NCBI RefSeq assembly: GCF_040215105.1
Contig: NZ_CP157875.1
Location: 2,967,501-3,031,500 of the forward strand
From: Aeromonas veronii
Lineage (GTDB): Bacteria > Pseudomonadota > Gammaproteobacteria > Enterobacterales > Aeromonadaceae
Reading direction: 5' to 3'
Length of the DNA stretch: 64,000 nt
This document shows, in pieces, positions 18,775 through 28,177 of this stretch. The notes beneath the pieces were generated by a model. That model had not been told where the DNA came from and did no database searches. It was given only the letters and a program-made list of their open reading frames with translations. The translations under genes and the position numbers were made by a program. Within the stretch, counting starts at the first letter, position 1; every line of letters starts with the position of its first letter.

Positions 18775-19187
18775 TGGACTTAGCCGAGCTGTTGCGCGCC
18801 CAGGACGACCATCTCTCCCAGATGCAAGGCGTGCTGGCGGAGGAATTTGATCTGCTCAAGCAGCACAGGGCGCTGGCCCTGCCAGCCTTGGCCGAGCGCA
18901 AGCAGCAACTGCTGGCTGCCATCGAAACCCTGGATCAGACCCTGGCCAAGCAGCCGGATCTGCGTCAGCAACTGAGCGCCTTCCCCGCGCAGTTGCAGGC
19001 CTTGCAAAGCAAACTGGATGCCTGTCAGGAACAGAACGATCTCAACGGTCGCCTGCTCGAACTCAGCATCATCTCCAATCGCCGTCTGGCCAGCTTCCTC
19101 AGCAAGCTCAGAGACAGCAACTCCCTGACCTATGACGCCAAGGGCAACACACGTTCGGGGACCCGCTCCCTCGGCATCAAGGCCTGA
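18771..19187 (+). CDS. flgN: Flagellar export chaperone FlgN
   Basis: Cytosolic chaperone for the junction proteins FlgK and FlgL. 138 residues, almost all helical and Gln/Leu rich, with LRAQDDHLSQMQGVLAEEFD at the N-terminus and the conserved LLELSIISNRRLASFLSKLR near residue 105. Two ATGs are possible (18771 and 18774); both overlap the flgM stop, so coupling is certain. Position after flgM settles the assignment, since FlgN sequences diverge. Confidence 0.92.
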   Translation: MMDLAELLRAQDDHLSQMQGVLAEEFDLLKQHRALALPALAERKQQLLAAIETLDQTLAKQPDLRQQLSAFPAQLQALQSKLDACQEQNDLNGRLLELSIISNRRLASFLSKLRDSNSLTYDAKGNTRSGTRSLGIKA

Positions 19188-19211
19188 TCGCCGCTCTCTT
19201 CTCGCTTTTCG

Positions 19212-19754
19212 TTACAACACCAGTCGCATCAGCTCGGCCCCATCGGCGCAGCCGTGAATGCTCAGGATGCCATCCTGATAGCGGCCATAACTTGCCGGCC
19301 ACTCCCCTCGCGGAAAACAGATAGACCCCGGATTCACCAGCACCCGATCCCCTTCCCGCTTCAGCACGGGCAGATGGGTGTGGCCGCTGATGAACAGGCT
19401 GCCCGCAGGCAGGGGCACCGCCTGCGGCTGATAGAGGTGGCCGTGGCTCGCGAACCAGCGTCGCCCGTCCACCAGCAGCTGGTTGTAGGGGGCCGTGATG
19501 GGGAAATCGAGCAGCGTCTGATCCACTTCCGAGTCGCAATTGCCCCGTACCGCCATGATCTGCGGCGCCAGTTGATTGAGCCGCTCGGCCACCGCCGCCG
19601 GGGCATAGCCCTCGGGGACCGGATTGCGCGGGCCGTGATTGAGCAAGTCCCCGAGCAGCAGATAGTGATCCGGCTGCCAGGGGGCGAGCCGCGCCAGCGT
19701 TGTCTCCAGCGCAAGCAGGCTGCCGTGAATGTCGGAGATGATGGCGATCTTCAT
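19212..19754 (-). CDS. yfcE: YfcE-type metallophosphodiesterase
   Basis: Calcineurin-like phosphodiesterase of the MJ0936/YfcE family. 180 residues. The metal-ligand motifs appear in order: IISDIHGS (D-x-H), LLGDLLNHGPR (GD), VRGNCDSE (GNCD), SHGH, and ISGHTHLPV (GHTH). YfcE hydrolyses model phosphodiesters; its natural substrate is not settled. The start overlaps the stop of the upstream binding-protein gene (ATGA), so the two are translated together, an unusual pairing with no clear functional link. Confidence 0.9.
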   Translation of the reverse strand: MKIAIISDIHGSLLALETTLARLAPWQPDHYLLLGDLLNHGPRNPVPEGYAPAAVAERLNQLAPQIMAVRGNCDSEVDQTLLDFPITAPYNQLLVDGRRWFASHGHLYQPQAVPLPAGSLFISGHTHLPVLKREGDRVLVNPGSICFPRGEWPASYGRYQDGILSIHGCADGAELMRLVL

Positions 19755-21415
19755 GGTGCGCTCCCTTCCTTTGCGACCGGCGGCTGGCTGAAGTAGAGAT
19801 CCTTGGTGGCGATGGAACCCTTGAGATTGCTGCTCGGCAGGCCGCGCAGGGAGGGGTCCACCAGCCGCATCTGGTTGTAGTGATAGACGGGGATGACGGG
19901 CATCTCGTCCATCAGCATTCGCTCGGCCTGATGGTAGTAGCCGTTGCGGGCCTTGCCATCCAGGCTGTCCGCCGCCTGTTGCAACAGGGCATCGAAGGCG
20001 GGATTGCAGTAGCCGCTCTCGTTCTGGGGATCCTGGCAGCGGAAACTGCTGAGCATGGATGATGGTTCAACATAATCACCAAACAAAAATGAACGGGCCA
20101 GCATGAAATCACCGCTGTCCTTCGCCACCTGGTAGGCATTCCACTCCATGTTGTTGAGCACCACCTCCACCCCCAGCGGCTTCCACATGGCGGCCACCGC
20201 CAGCGCCAGCCGCTTGTGATTTTCCGAGGTGTTGTAGGTCAGGGTCAGCGTGAGGGGATGATCGCGGTTGTAACCCGCCTCGTTCAGCAAGGCCGCGGCC
20301 TTGGCCAGCCGCGTCGGCTGATCCAGGGTGGCGAGCTCGGAGCCGAGCGCCTCATAACCCGGCATGGCGGGCAGCAGGGACCAGGCCGGCGGCTCACCCT
20401 GGCCGCTCACCTTGTCGGTCAGCAAGCGGCGATCGATGGCCATGGCGAGGGCCTGGCGCACCCGTACATCCTGCAGCTCCGGGCGGCGCAGGTTGAAGGT
20501 ATAGAGATAGGTGCCGAGCAGGGGCAGGCCCCAAATTCGCTCGGGGGTCGTCTCCTTGGTCTTCTGGTAGTACTCCAGCGCCACCTTGTTGGTGAGCTGG
20601 ATCTCGCCCGCTTCGTAGCGCAGCCGCTCCGCATGCTGGGAGGCGAGCGGCAGGTAGGTGACCCGCTGGATGCGGGTATGGGCGTCGTCCCAATACTGGG
20701 CGTTGCGCTCGGCCTCTATCCGCTCGTTCGGCACCCAGTTCACCAACTTGTAGGCACCGTTGCTCACCAGCTTGCCGGGCTGGGTCCACTGCTTGCCAAA
20801 CTGCGCGATCGCCTGCCTGTTCACCGGCACGAAGGGGCGCTGGCTGATGAGCTGCAGGAAATAGGGTACGGGCCGCTCCAGGGTCACCTTGAGGATCTGG
20901 TCGCTCTCGGCCTCCACCCCCAGGGCGTTCAGATCCAGAGCGCCGGCATAGATGGACTGGGCATTGTTGATACCGGTGGCCAGCAGCAGGCCAGCAGACG
21001 GGGAGCCCTGCGCCGGATCCAGCAGCCGCTGCCAGGCATAGACGAAATCCCGGGCCGTCAGCGGCTCACCGTTCGACCACTTCAGCTGGGGACGCAGAAA
21101 GAAGCGCCACACCAGGCCATCCTCGCTGGTTTCCCAGCGCAGGGCCTGGGCCGGCACTATCCTGCCCTGGCCATCTTCACTCACCAGTCCTTCGAACAGG
21201 TCCACCAGCACCACTTCACCGGGAAAACCTGAGCGGATCTGGGCCGGATCCAGGGATTCGGGCTCGGCGCCATTCCCCTTGACCAGGGTCTGTCGGTCCG
21301 CCAGAGCCGGGCTCTGGACAACGGTGGTCGCCTGCAAGGGAGGTGCCAGCATCAGACCCAGTAGAAAAGGGGGAAGCCAGCGGCGGGCACAGTGGGGGGC
21401 AAGGGGGGAACGCAT
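19751..21415 (-). CDS. Periplasmic oligopeptide-binding protein (OppA/MppA family)
   Basis: SBP family 5 binding protein, 554 residues from ATG at 21415 (GAGG eight bases upstream). A signal sequence with an Arg-rich start (HCARRWLPPFLLGLMLAPP) precedes the family motifs GAEPESLDPAQIRSGFPG, LRPQLKWSNGEPLTARDFVY and LALAVAAMWKPLGVEVVLNN. No ABC permease or ATPase gene is adjacent, so it must feed a transporter encoded elsewhere or act as a peptide scavenger. The substrate cannot be told from sequence. Confidence 0.9.
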   Translation of the reverse strand: MRSPLAPHCARRWLPPFLLGLMLAPPLQATTVVQSPALADRQTLVKGNGAEPESLDPAQIRSGFPGEVVLVDLFEGLVSEDGQGRIVPAQALRWETSEDGLVWRFFLRPQLKWSNGEPLTARDFVYAWQRLLDPAQGSPSAGLLLATGINNAQSIYAGALDLNALGVEAESDQILKVTLERPVPYFLQLISQRPFVPVNRQAIAQFGKQWTQPGKLVSNGAYKLVNWVPNERIEAERNAQYWDDAHTRIQRVTYLPLASQHAERLRYEAGEIQLTNKVALEYYQKTKETTPERIWGLPLLGTYLYTFNLRRPELQDVRVRQALAMAIDRRLLTDKVSGQGEPPAWSLLPAMPGYEALGSELATLDQPTRLAKAAALLNEAGYNRDHPLTLTLTYNTSENHKRLALAVAAMWKPLGVEVVLNNMEWNAYQVAKDSGDFMLARSFLFGDYVEPSSMLSSFRCQDPQNESGYCNPAFDALLQQAADSLDGKARNGYYHQAERMLMDEMPVIPVYHYNQMRLVDPSLRGLPSSNLKGSIATKDLYFSQPPVAKEGSAP

Positions 21416-21655
21416 CACATCAACCTCATTCAATTCTGTTCACAACAAAAATAGGGGGAAGGCCGGCGGCGCGCCTTGGTCAAGAATGCATGATGCCGCG
21501 CTTGTTATCCCCGAAGACGGGCCGTATTGTATCGGGCTTGCCCGGCAGATGGAGTCTTTCGGGCTATTTTTTTCAGAAGTTTTTTGCGATGTCCGCCAGC
21601 GAAGGCTCAGTCACGACCTGGCACGCCTTTTCGATCATCTATGCAGGGATATGTT

Positions 21656-22561
21656 ATGGGGTATGAGTGGCTGGCTCTGGCTGCCGCCGGCTTGTGGGCG
21701 GTCGCCGCCCTGATTTCCGTCAAACCGGCCCGTCATCTGGGGGCCTTTGCCTACAGCCGCTGGCGGATGTTCCTGGTCACGCTGATGCTGGGCAGCGCCA
21801 GCCTGGCCACCGGTGGCTGGCAGACCCTGACCCAGAGCGCCCTCCCCCTGCTGGCCCTGTCCGGCCTCATCGGCATCTTCGTCGGCGACACCGCCCTGTT
21901 CGCCTGCATGAACCGGCTGGGCCCCCGGCGCAGCGGCCTGCTGTTCTCCTGCCATGCGCTCTTCTCCGCCTTGCTCGGCCTCTGGCTGTTCGGTGAGCAA
22001 CTCGGTGGCTGGCGCTTGGTGGGGGCCTTGCTGGTGCTGGCCGGGGTCATGCTGGCGATCCTGTTCGGACGACGTGGCGGGGCCCAGGACAACGAGTGGG
22101 AGCAGGTGCGCGGGCACCTCGCCATCGGCATCGCCCTCGGGCTTACGGCCGCCCTCTGTCAGAGCCTCGGTGCCATCATCGCCAAGCCGGTGATGATGGG
22201 CGGCGAGGTAGATGCGGTGAGCGCGTCCGGCATCCGCATGGGCAGCGCCCTGCTGGCGCACTGCACCCTGCGGCTGTTGCGGGTGCCGCTCGCCATGCCG
22301 CACCACCCCATCAACCGCCAGGTGCTCGGCATGATAGGGATCAACGGCTTCCTCGCCATGACCCTCGGCATGACCCTTATCCTGGTGGCCTTGCGCCAGG
22401 GGGACGTGGGCATGGTGGCCATTCTCTCCTCCACCACCCCGGTCATCCTGCTGCCCCTGCTGTGGTGGCACTCGGGCACGCGCCCCGCCCTGCCCGCCTG
22501 GGCGGGCGCCCTGCTGGCGACCCTGGGCACGGCCCTGGTCCTCGGCATGGGCGGGAGCTGA
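21656..22561 (+). CDS. EamA-family (DMT) membrane transporter
   Basis: Drug/metabolite transporter with two EamA repeats and about ten membrane segments. 301 residues from ATG at 21656, preceded by AGGGA; the open upstream frame reads as non-coding. Repeat 1 has FVGDTALFACMNRLGPRRSG and LLGLWLFGEQLGGWRLVGAL; repeat 2 ends with VAILSSTTPVILLPLLWW. Substrate unknown. It stands alone between divergent and convergent neighbours. Confidence 0.88.
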   Translation: MGYEWLALAAAGLWAVAALISVKPARHLGAFAYSRWRMFLVTLMLGSASLATGGWQTLTQSALPLLALSGLIGIFVGDTALFACMNRLGPRRSGLLFSCHALFSALLGLWLFGEQLGGWRLVGALLVLAGVMLAILFGRRGGAQDNEWEQVRGHLAIGIALGLTAALCQSLGAIIAKPVMMGGEVDAVSASGIRMGSALLAHCTLRLLRVPLAMPHHPINRQVLGMIGINGFLAMTLGMTLILVALRQGDVGMVAILSSTTPVILLPLLWWHSGTRPALPAWAGALLATLGTALVLGMGGS

Positions 22562-22598
22562 TCGCCTCTTTGCCGCTTCATCGTTGTTCAACGAATCG

Positions 22599-22628
22599 GG
22601 GCGGGGGAAGTGTCAACCTCCCCCGCCT
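22599..22628. terminator. GC-rich hairpin between convergent DMT gene and rsuA
   Basis: GGGCGGGGGA / TCCCCCGCCT, a 10-bp stem with one G-T pair and a 10-base loop, 37 bases past the transporter stop. There is no U-tract, but its place between convergent genes suggests a terminator. Confidence 0.5.
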
Positions 22629-22729
22629 CGACTCAGGCTCCCGTCATCCCGGTTTTTTCTGACCTCATCACCGCCTCGTGAAACGGGGCAATGTCATGGC
22701 GCTGAGGCCAACCCTTGCTACTCAGGCAA

Positions 22730-23422
22730 CTAGAACTGGGCTATCTCCTCGGCGGTCAGTTCGCGGTACTCCCCTTCGGCCAGGTCGGCATCCAGCGTCA
22801 GGCCACCGATCCGCTCCCGATGAAGCCCCACCACCTTGTTGCCGATGGAGGCAAACATCCGCTTCACCTGGTGATACTTGCCCTCGTGAATGGTCAGGCG
22901 CGCCTCGCACTCGCCGAGCAGCTCGAGCTGGGCCGGCTTGGTCTTGTCGTTCTCGTTGCGAAGATACACCCCATCGGCAAACAGGGAGATGGCATCCTCG
23001 TTCACCGGATCCGCCAGCCAGACGTGGTAGGTCTTGGCGCATTCGTGTCGTGGCGAGGTGATGCGGTGGGACCATTGGCCATCATCGGTGACCAGCACCA
23101 GTCCCGTGGTATCGAGATCCAGCCGCCCCACCACGTGCAGCTTGCCCATGGAGGGCTCGTCCATCAGGAAGAAGACGGTGGGATGATCCGGGTCTTCATT
23201 GGAGCAGACATAGCCCTCCGGCTTGTGCAGCATGAAGTAGCGGTTCTGTTGATTGAGGGTCAGCATGACGCCGTCGAACTCGATTTGGCTCTGCTCGTTG
23301 ATATGAAAGGCCGGCTGCTTGACCTGAATGCCATCGACCATCACCTCCCCCTGGCGGATCAGCTTGCCCGCCTGGGAGCGGGTCAAATCGGAGCAATCGC
23401 AAATAAATTTATCAAGCCGCAT
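22730..23422 (-). CDS. rsuA: 16S rRNA pseudouridine(516) synthase RsuA
   Basis: Isomerises U516 of 16S rRNA. 230 residues from ATG at 23422 (GAGG six bases upstream), matching the 231 of E. coli. N-terminal S4 RNA-binding domain [20 protein letters not shown]; catalytic motif [18 protein letters not shown] with the nucleophilic Asp near residue 102; C-terminal [20 protein letters not shown]. The RluB/E/F paralogues share the fold, but the length and S4 start favour RsuA. Confidence 0.93.
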   Translation of the reverse strand: MRLDKFICDCSDLTRSQAGKLIRQGEVMVDGIQVKQPAFHINEQSQIEFDGVMLTLNQQNRYFMLHKPEGYVCSNEDPDHPTVFFLMDEPSMGKLHVVGRLDLDTTGLVLVTDDGQWSHRITSPRHECAKTYHVWLADPVNEDAISLFADGVYLRNENDKTKPAQLELLGECEARLTIHEGKYHQVKRMFASIGNKVVGLHRERIGGLTLDADLAEGEYRELTAEEIAQF

Positions 23423-23609
23423 GCACAACCTCGGAGTCCATGATGAAAGGGGCGTCATTATATCGGCCATGTCAGGCAACGCCAGCACTATGGCCGAGGA
23501 TAAACGGTGTGACGCAAGGCCACTCGGCGATCATGACGCCATCGATGGCCGGTGTTAGACTGCCCGCAGAGGGCCCACGTTACGCATAATAAGAATCGCA
23601 GGAAGTCGT

Positions 23610-24803
23610 ATGAAGTCGCACACGCCTCATCCCGTCATCCCCGTCAGCCAGTTGCAACCCGGCATGTATGTCATCGCCATCACCAGCCAGACCGGTACCA
23701 TGGAAATAGCCCAGATGGGACTGGTCACCGATCGCAAGCAGATTGCCTCCCTCGTTCAGCGCGGCGTCACCACGGTACGGGTGGATCTCGCCCGCAGCAA
23801 GCTGGCTGGCATCGACACCCTCCTCGCCCCCGAGCCCATTCCTGCCGTCGCCCCCCAGCCTCCGGGCAACTCTGCCAACGGTGAGGGGCGTACGCTCAAG
23901 ATCCGCCGCCTCTATCAGGAGGCTCGCGAGCTGCAAGGCAAGTTTATTCGCCAGCTCAAGGCGGGAGAGCCCATCGACATCACCCCGCTGGCCGCCGTCG
24001 CCGAAGAGATGGTGGACACCATGTTCAGCCACGGGGATGCCATGCTCTGCCTCGCCCGGATCCGGGCCAAGGATGCCTATCTGATGGAGCACTCCATGAA
24101 CGTGGCCATCTTGCTCGCCAACTTCGGCCGCCATCTCGAGCTGGATCGCAGCGTGCTCAAGGAGCTGACCCTGGGGGGCCTGCTCCATGACGTGGGCAAG
24201 ATCATGACCCCGGACGCGCTGCTCAACAAACCGGGCAAGCTGACCGAGGAGGAGTTTGTCATCATGCGCCAGCACGTGGTGCACAGCCACGACATCCTAA
24301 TCGCCACCGCCGGCATCACCCCCACCATGCTGGAGGTGGCCGCCAATCACCACGAGCGGCTCGACGGCAGCGGCTACCCACGCCACCTGAAGGGCAGCCA
24401 GCTCTCCCTCTACACCCGCATGAGCGGCATCGTCGATGTCTATGATGCGGTGACCGCCGACAGGGTCTACAAGCAGGGCATGTCCCCCACCCAGGCGTTC
24501 CGGATCCTGCTCAAGGGAGCGGATCACCACTTCGATCGGGAGCTGGTCAATCGATTCATCAAGTGCATGGGAGTCTATCCGGTCGGCACCCTGGTGCGCC
24601 TCTCCAACCAGCGGCTCGCCATCGTCATGCAGCGCAATGCCCAGGAGCCGCTCAAACCCGTGGTCAAGGTGATCTATCACGCCACCCAGCGCCACTACCT
24701 CGAGGTGCAGTGGCTGGATCTGGCCAGAAGCGGGAGCCAGGAGAGCATTGAGTGCACGGTGGATCCCAAGGAGTTTGACATCCACCTCGCCCGCTTCATC
24801 TAG
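23610..24803 (+). CDS. HD-GYP cyclic-di-GMP phosphodiesterase with DUF3391
   Basis: Predicted cytosolic hydrolase of the biofilm/motility messenger c-di-GMP. 397 residues: N-terminal DUF3391 (about 5-135, beginning VSQLQPGMYVIAI) and a complete HD-GYP domain (about 150-340). Catalytic signatures are intact: GGLLHDVGKIMTPDALLNKP (HD), HHERLDGSGYP (GYP) and SGIVDVYDAVTADRVYK. No membrane or receiver domain is visible. Its stop overlaps the next, opposite gene by four bases. Confidence 0.94.
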   Translation: MKSHTPHPVIPVSQLQPGMYVIAITSQTGTMEIAQMGLVTDRKQIASLVQRGVTTVRVDLARSKLAGIDTLLAPEPIPAVAPQPPGNSANGEGRTLKIRRLYQEARELQGKFIRQLKAGEPIDITPLAAVAEEMVDTMFSHGDAMLCLARIRAKDAYLMEHSMNVAILLANFGRHLELDRSVLKELTLGGLLHDVGKIMTPDALLNKPGKLTEEEFVIMRQHVVHSHDILIATAGITPTMLEVAANHHERLDGSGYPRHLKGSQLSLYTRMSGIVDVYDAVTADRVYKQGMSPTQAFRILLKGADHHFDRELVNRFIKCMGVYPVGTLVRLSNQRLAIVMQRNAQEPLKPVVKVIYHATQRHYLEVQWLDLARSGSQESIECTVDPKEFDIHLARFI

Positions 24804-24988
24804 CACTCCGGCGCCGCTTTGGCCTGTTCGCGGCAATGGCGGATAAGAAACTCCTCATCCAGGGGGGAGAGATCAAAACGCAGGCTCACCTCCTCGATGG
24901 CCCGCAGATCGTGCTGATGATGTTCACCCAGCCAGCGTATCGCGCGGCGCAAGTCTTCACCATGGGGCAGCAGGGAGTGATCGCTCAT
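24800..24988 (-). CDS. Small conserved-looking protein of unknown function
   Basis: 62 residues. The ATG at 24988 has a strong GGAGATACCCC ribosome site, which supports it as a real gene. It is helical and acidic, with charged clusters (GEDLRRAIRWLGEHHQHDLR and SPLDEEFLIRHCREQAKAAP); two Cys are near the C-terminus. No family recognised. It is tail-to-tail with the HD-GYP gene and shares CTAG at the two stops. Confidence 0.75.
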   Translation of the reverse strand: MSDHSLLPHGEDLRRAIRWLGEHHQHDLRAIEEVSLRFDLSPLDEEFLIRHCREQAKAAPEC

Positions 24989-25005
24989 GGGGTATCTCCA
25001 GCCAA

Positions 25006-25027
25006 GGGGCCCGGGATGCCGGGCCCT
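25006..25027. other. Strong GC hairpin upstream of the 62-residue gene
   Basis: GGGGCCCGG / CCGGGCCCT with a GATG loop (outermost pair G-T) lies in the 240-base gap between the divergent 62-residue gene and eamA. No U-tract follows on either strand. A related hairpin with the same GGCCCGGCATCCC core occurs at 42672-42693. Confidence 0.5.
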
Positions 25028-25228
25028 CCTCCAGAGTCTAGTCCCGCCCCAAGTCTTGGCCGAGTGACGCCGCCCAGAGCCTCCCCCTCATCCGTTGGCA
25101 AGAGATTGCCGTCCCTTTCATCTCACGGGTTGACGCGGATCACCCCTTAGCGGTTATGCTCGAGCTTCTGCCCGTGCGCCGGTTCACCCGGCGCCTTCTC
25201 TTCTCAGTCATGCCAAACAAGGATGTAT

Positions 25229-26122
25229 ATGCAAGCCAAGGACAAGTGTCTGGCCGCCCTGGTCATTCTCTGCTGGGGCCTCAACTTCGTGGTGATCAAG
25301 TGGGGGCTGGAGGGAATACCGCCCCTGCTGCTGGGTGCCCTGCGCTTCATCGGCGTGGTCTTCCCCGCCATCTTGCTGGTGCCCAGACCCGCCATGCCCT
25401 GGCGCTGGTTGCTCGCCTACGGCGGTGCCATCAGCCTGGGGCAGTTCGCCTTCCTGTTCAGCGCCATGAAGTTCGGCATGCCTGCGGGCATGGCCTCCCT
25501 GGTGCTGCAATCCCAGGTGCTGTTCACCCTGCTGTTCGCCATGCTCTGGCTGGGGGAACGCTGGCAGGCCCACCATTGGGTGGCCTTGCCCCTGGCCGGG
25601 GGCGGCCTCTACCTCATCGCCGCCAACGGTGAAGGCAATCTCACCCTGCTCGGCTTCGCGCTCACCCTGTGCGCCGCCGCCTGCTGGGGCCTTGGCAACG
25701 TCATCAATCGCCAGATAGGCCTGCGCTACCAGACCACGCTGCCGAGCCTCATCGCCTGGGGCGGCCTGGTGCCCATCCTGCCCTTCCTCGCCCTCTCCTG
25801 GCTGTTCGAGGGACCGGAACGCATCGCGGACAGTCTGCTGCACTTCAGCTGGCAGGGGCTCTTGTGCGTCATCTATCTGTCGTTTGTCGCCACCTGGCTC
25901 GGCTACGGCCTCTGGGGACGGCTGCTGATGCGCTACCCGGTCGCCCAGGTGGCGCCCCTCTCCCTGCTGGTACCCTGTGTCGGCATGGTGACCGCCGCCC
26001 TCTTGCTGGATGAACACCCCAACACGCTGCAGTGGCTGGGGTCGGCTCTGGTGCTGCTCGGCTTCGTGGTACACCTGCTGGGAGGGCGCCTGCGGCTGTT
26101 CAAGGCACAATCCGAACGCTGA
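25229..26122 (+). CDS. eamA: O-acetylserine/cysteine exporter EamA (YdeD-like)
   Basis: DMT-superfamily exporter, 297 residues from ATG at 25229 (AAGG six bases upstream; the ATG at 25223 abuts that site). It resembles E. coli EamA closely as I remember it: WGLNFVVIKWGLEGIPPL, FAFLFSAMKFGMPAGMASLV and APLSLLVPCVGMVTAALLLD. Ten hydrophobic segments in two EamA repeats. E. coli EamA exports cysteine-pathway metabolites; substrate here is inferred from similarity. Confidence 0.85.
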   Translation: MQAKDKCLAALVILCWGLNFVVIKWGLEGIPPLLLGALRFIGVVFPAILLVPRPAMPWRWLLAYGGAISLGQFAFLFSAMKFGMPAGMASLVLQSQVLFTLLFAMLWLGERWQAHHWVALPLAGGGLYLIAANGEGNLTLLGFALTLCAAACWGLGNVINRQIGLRYQTTLPSLIAWGGLVPILPFLALSWLFEGPERIADSLLHFSWQGLLCVIYLSFVATWLGYGLWGRLLMRYPVAQVAPLSLLVPCVGMVTAALLLDEHPNTLQWLGSALVLLGFVVHLLGGRLRLFKAQSER

Positions 26123-26166
26123 GCGATAACCCATTGACCCGCACGGGAAAACTTTCCATATTGAAG

Positions 26167-26184
26167 CAGGCCCCGAGGGGCCTG
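26167..26184 (+). terminator. Terminator after eamA
   Basis: CAGGCCC / GGGCCTG with a CGAG loop, followed by TTATCGTTTG, 45 bases after the eamA stop. Confidence 0.6.
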
Positions 26185-26231
26185 TTATCGTTTGCTGCCG
26201 GCAGGACGCCCATCATCAGGAGAGCAAGGAC

Positions 26232-28082
26232 ATGCTGCACCCTTCGTCACCGACCATTTCACTCCCCTCACGCATTCGACTGATCACTGCCTTTGCTGCG
26301 CCGCTATTTTTTAGCACATTCGTCTGGAGTGCAGCCCTGCCGACAGATCTCGTGTGGGAGAGCAACGACACAGACCCGGTCTATGCCGATCCCGCCGCCC
26401 AGCGCGGGGGCACCTTTCACGACTTCATGCTGAGCTTCCCCCTCACCCTGCGCAAATACGGGCCGGACTCCAACGGCGGCTTCGCGGCCTACATCCGGGA
26501 GGGCACCCTGCCCCTGCTCGCCACCCACCCCATCACCGGCAAGCCCATGCCCATGCTGGCGAACCAGTGGGCGTTCGGGGCCGATCACAAAACCCTCTAT
26601 TTTCGCATCAACCCCAAGGCCCGCTGGTCGGACGGCGAGCCGGTCACCACGGACGACTGGCTGTTTACCCTGAAGATGATGCGCAGCAAGGAGATCAACG
26701 ATCCCTGGTACAACAACTACTACTCGACCCAGATAGTGGATGTGACCAAATTTGACGACCACACCTTCTCCATCACCAGCGGCACCGAGAAGAGCCGGGA
26801 AGATCTGCTGGACTCCCTCCCCTTCTCCCCCGAGCCGAGCCACGCCATCAAGCTCACCGCCAACTGGGTCAAGGAGTACAACTGGAAGCTGCTGCCGGTC
26901 ACCGGCGCCTACCGGATCGGCGAGGTCAAGAAGGGCAAATCCGTGACGTTCGAGAGAGTCAAGGATTGGTGGGGCAACGACGAGCGCTACTTCCAGCACC
27001 GCTTCAACCCGGACAGGATCGAGGTCAAGGTGCTGCGGGATCAGAACATCGCCTGGCAGCACTTCCTGCGTGGGGATCTGGACAGCTTCGGGCTCGTCAT
27101 GCCGAATTGGTGGCACGACAAGAGCAAGACGGCGGAGTTCGAGAAGGGCTATATCGACAAACTCTGGTTCTACACCCAGACGCCCCAGTCCCCCATGGGA
27201 CTCTACCTCAACACCGCCGACCCCTTGCTGCGCAACCCCGACGTGCGGATCGGCATCCAGCATGCGCTGGCCATCGACAAGATGATAGCGACCCTGCTGC
27301 GGGGGGATTATCAGCGCCTCAATACCTATGGCTCCGGCCAGGGGGCCTTCACCAACACCGAGATCAAGGCGCGCCCCTTCGATCCCAAGCTCGCCCGTGA
27401 GTATTTCGCCAAGGCCGGCTTCAGCAAGGCCGGGCCGGACGGCGTGCTGCAAAACGACAAGGGGCAGCCCCTCTCCCTCACCATCACCTACACCACGGCG
27501 GAACATGCCCAGCGGCTGACCCTGCTGCGGGAGGAGGCGAAGAAGGCAGGGCTCAATCTGGAGCTGAACCTGATGGATGCCTCCGCCGGCTTCAAGTCCA
27601 TGCTGGAGAAGAAACACCAGAGCGCCTGGATGGCCTGGGCCGGTAGTCGCTACCCCGCCTACTGGGAGTTCTTCCACAAGGTGAACGCCAACAAGCCCCA
27701 GACCAACAACATCATGAACATCGACGACGATGCCATCTCCGCCCTGGTGGAGCAGTACGACAAGGCGTTCGACTTCACGAGAAAGGCCGAGCTGTCACGC
27801 CAGATCCAGCAGCGACTGTTCGAGCTCGCCAGCTTCGTCCCCGCCTATCAGGTGCCCTACACCCGGGCCGGCGCCTGGCGCTGGGTGAAGCTGCCCAAGA
27901 TACCGGCCACCCCCCAGAGCGATCTGCTCTACTGGCCGCTGGATGGCGCCAGCTCGGGTTACAGCTATGGCGGCCTGTTCTGGATAGACGACAAGATCAA
28001 GCAAGAGACTCGGGCAGCCATCAAGAGCGGTCAGCGCTTCCCCCCCGTGACAGTGGTGGATACCCGTTATCAGCAACCGTGA
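26232..28082 (+). CDS. YejA-like extracellular solute-binding protein (SBP family 5)
   Basis: Periplasmic binding protein of the peptide/microcin-C type, 616 residues, with an N-terminal signal segment (LITAFAAPLFFSTFVWSAAL). YejA-subfamily features: RGGTFHDFMLSFPLTLRKYG, INPKARWSDGEPVTTDDWLF and WWGNDERYFQHRFNPDRIEV. YejA is normally followed by yejBEF; here a terminator and an opposite gene follow, so it is an orphan. ATG at 26232 has AGGAGAGCAAGGAC before it. Confidence 0.88.
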   Translation: MLHPSSPTISLPSRIRLITAFAAPLFFSTFVWSAALPTDLVWESNDTDPVYADPAAQRGGTFHDFMLSFPLTLRKYGPDSNGGFAAYIREGTLPLLATHPITGKPMPMLANQWAFGADHKTLYFRINPKARWSDGEPVTTDDWLFTLKMMRSKEINDPWYNNYYSTQIVDVTKFDDHTFSITSGTEKSREDLLDSLPFSPEPSHAIKLTANWVKEYNWKLLPVTGAYRIGEVKKGKSVTFERVKDWWGNDERYFQHRFNPDRIEVKVLRDQNIAWQHFLRGDLDSFGLVMPNWWHDKSKTAEFEKGYIDKLWFYTQTPQSPMGLYLNTADPLLRNPDVRIGIQHALAIDKMIATLLRGDYQRLNTYGSGQGAFTNTEIKARPFDPKLAREYFAKAGFSKAGPDGVLQNDKGQPLSLTITYTTAEHAQRLTLLREEAKKAGLNLELNLMDASAGFKSMLEKKHQSAWMAWAGSRYPAYWEFFHKVNANKPQTNNIMNIDDDAISALVEQYDKAFDFTRKAELSRQIQQRLFELASFVPAYQVPYTRAGAWRWVKLPKIPATPQSDLLYWPLDGASSGYSYGGLFWIDDKIKQETRAAIKSGQRFPPVTVVDTRYQQP

Positions 28083-28135
28083 GCGCATCTGATGACGGTG
28101 GTGCCGAGATAGCCCAACCCTCCTCGCCATAAACA

Positions 28136-28161
28136 AAGACCCCGCACTCAGGCGGGGTCTT
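28136..28161. terminator. Bidirectional terminator
   Basis: Perfect 10-bp stem AAGACCCCGC / GCGGGGTCTT with loop ACTCAG between the convergent SBP gene and the DUF2750 gene. Confidence 0.82.
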
Positions 28162-28177
28162 GGCAGAGGCGAAGCGC

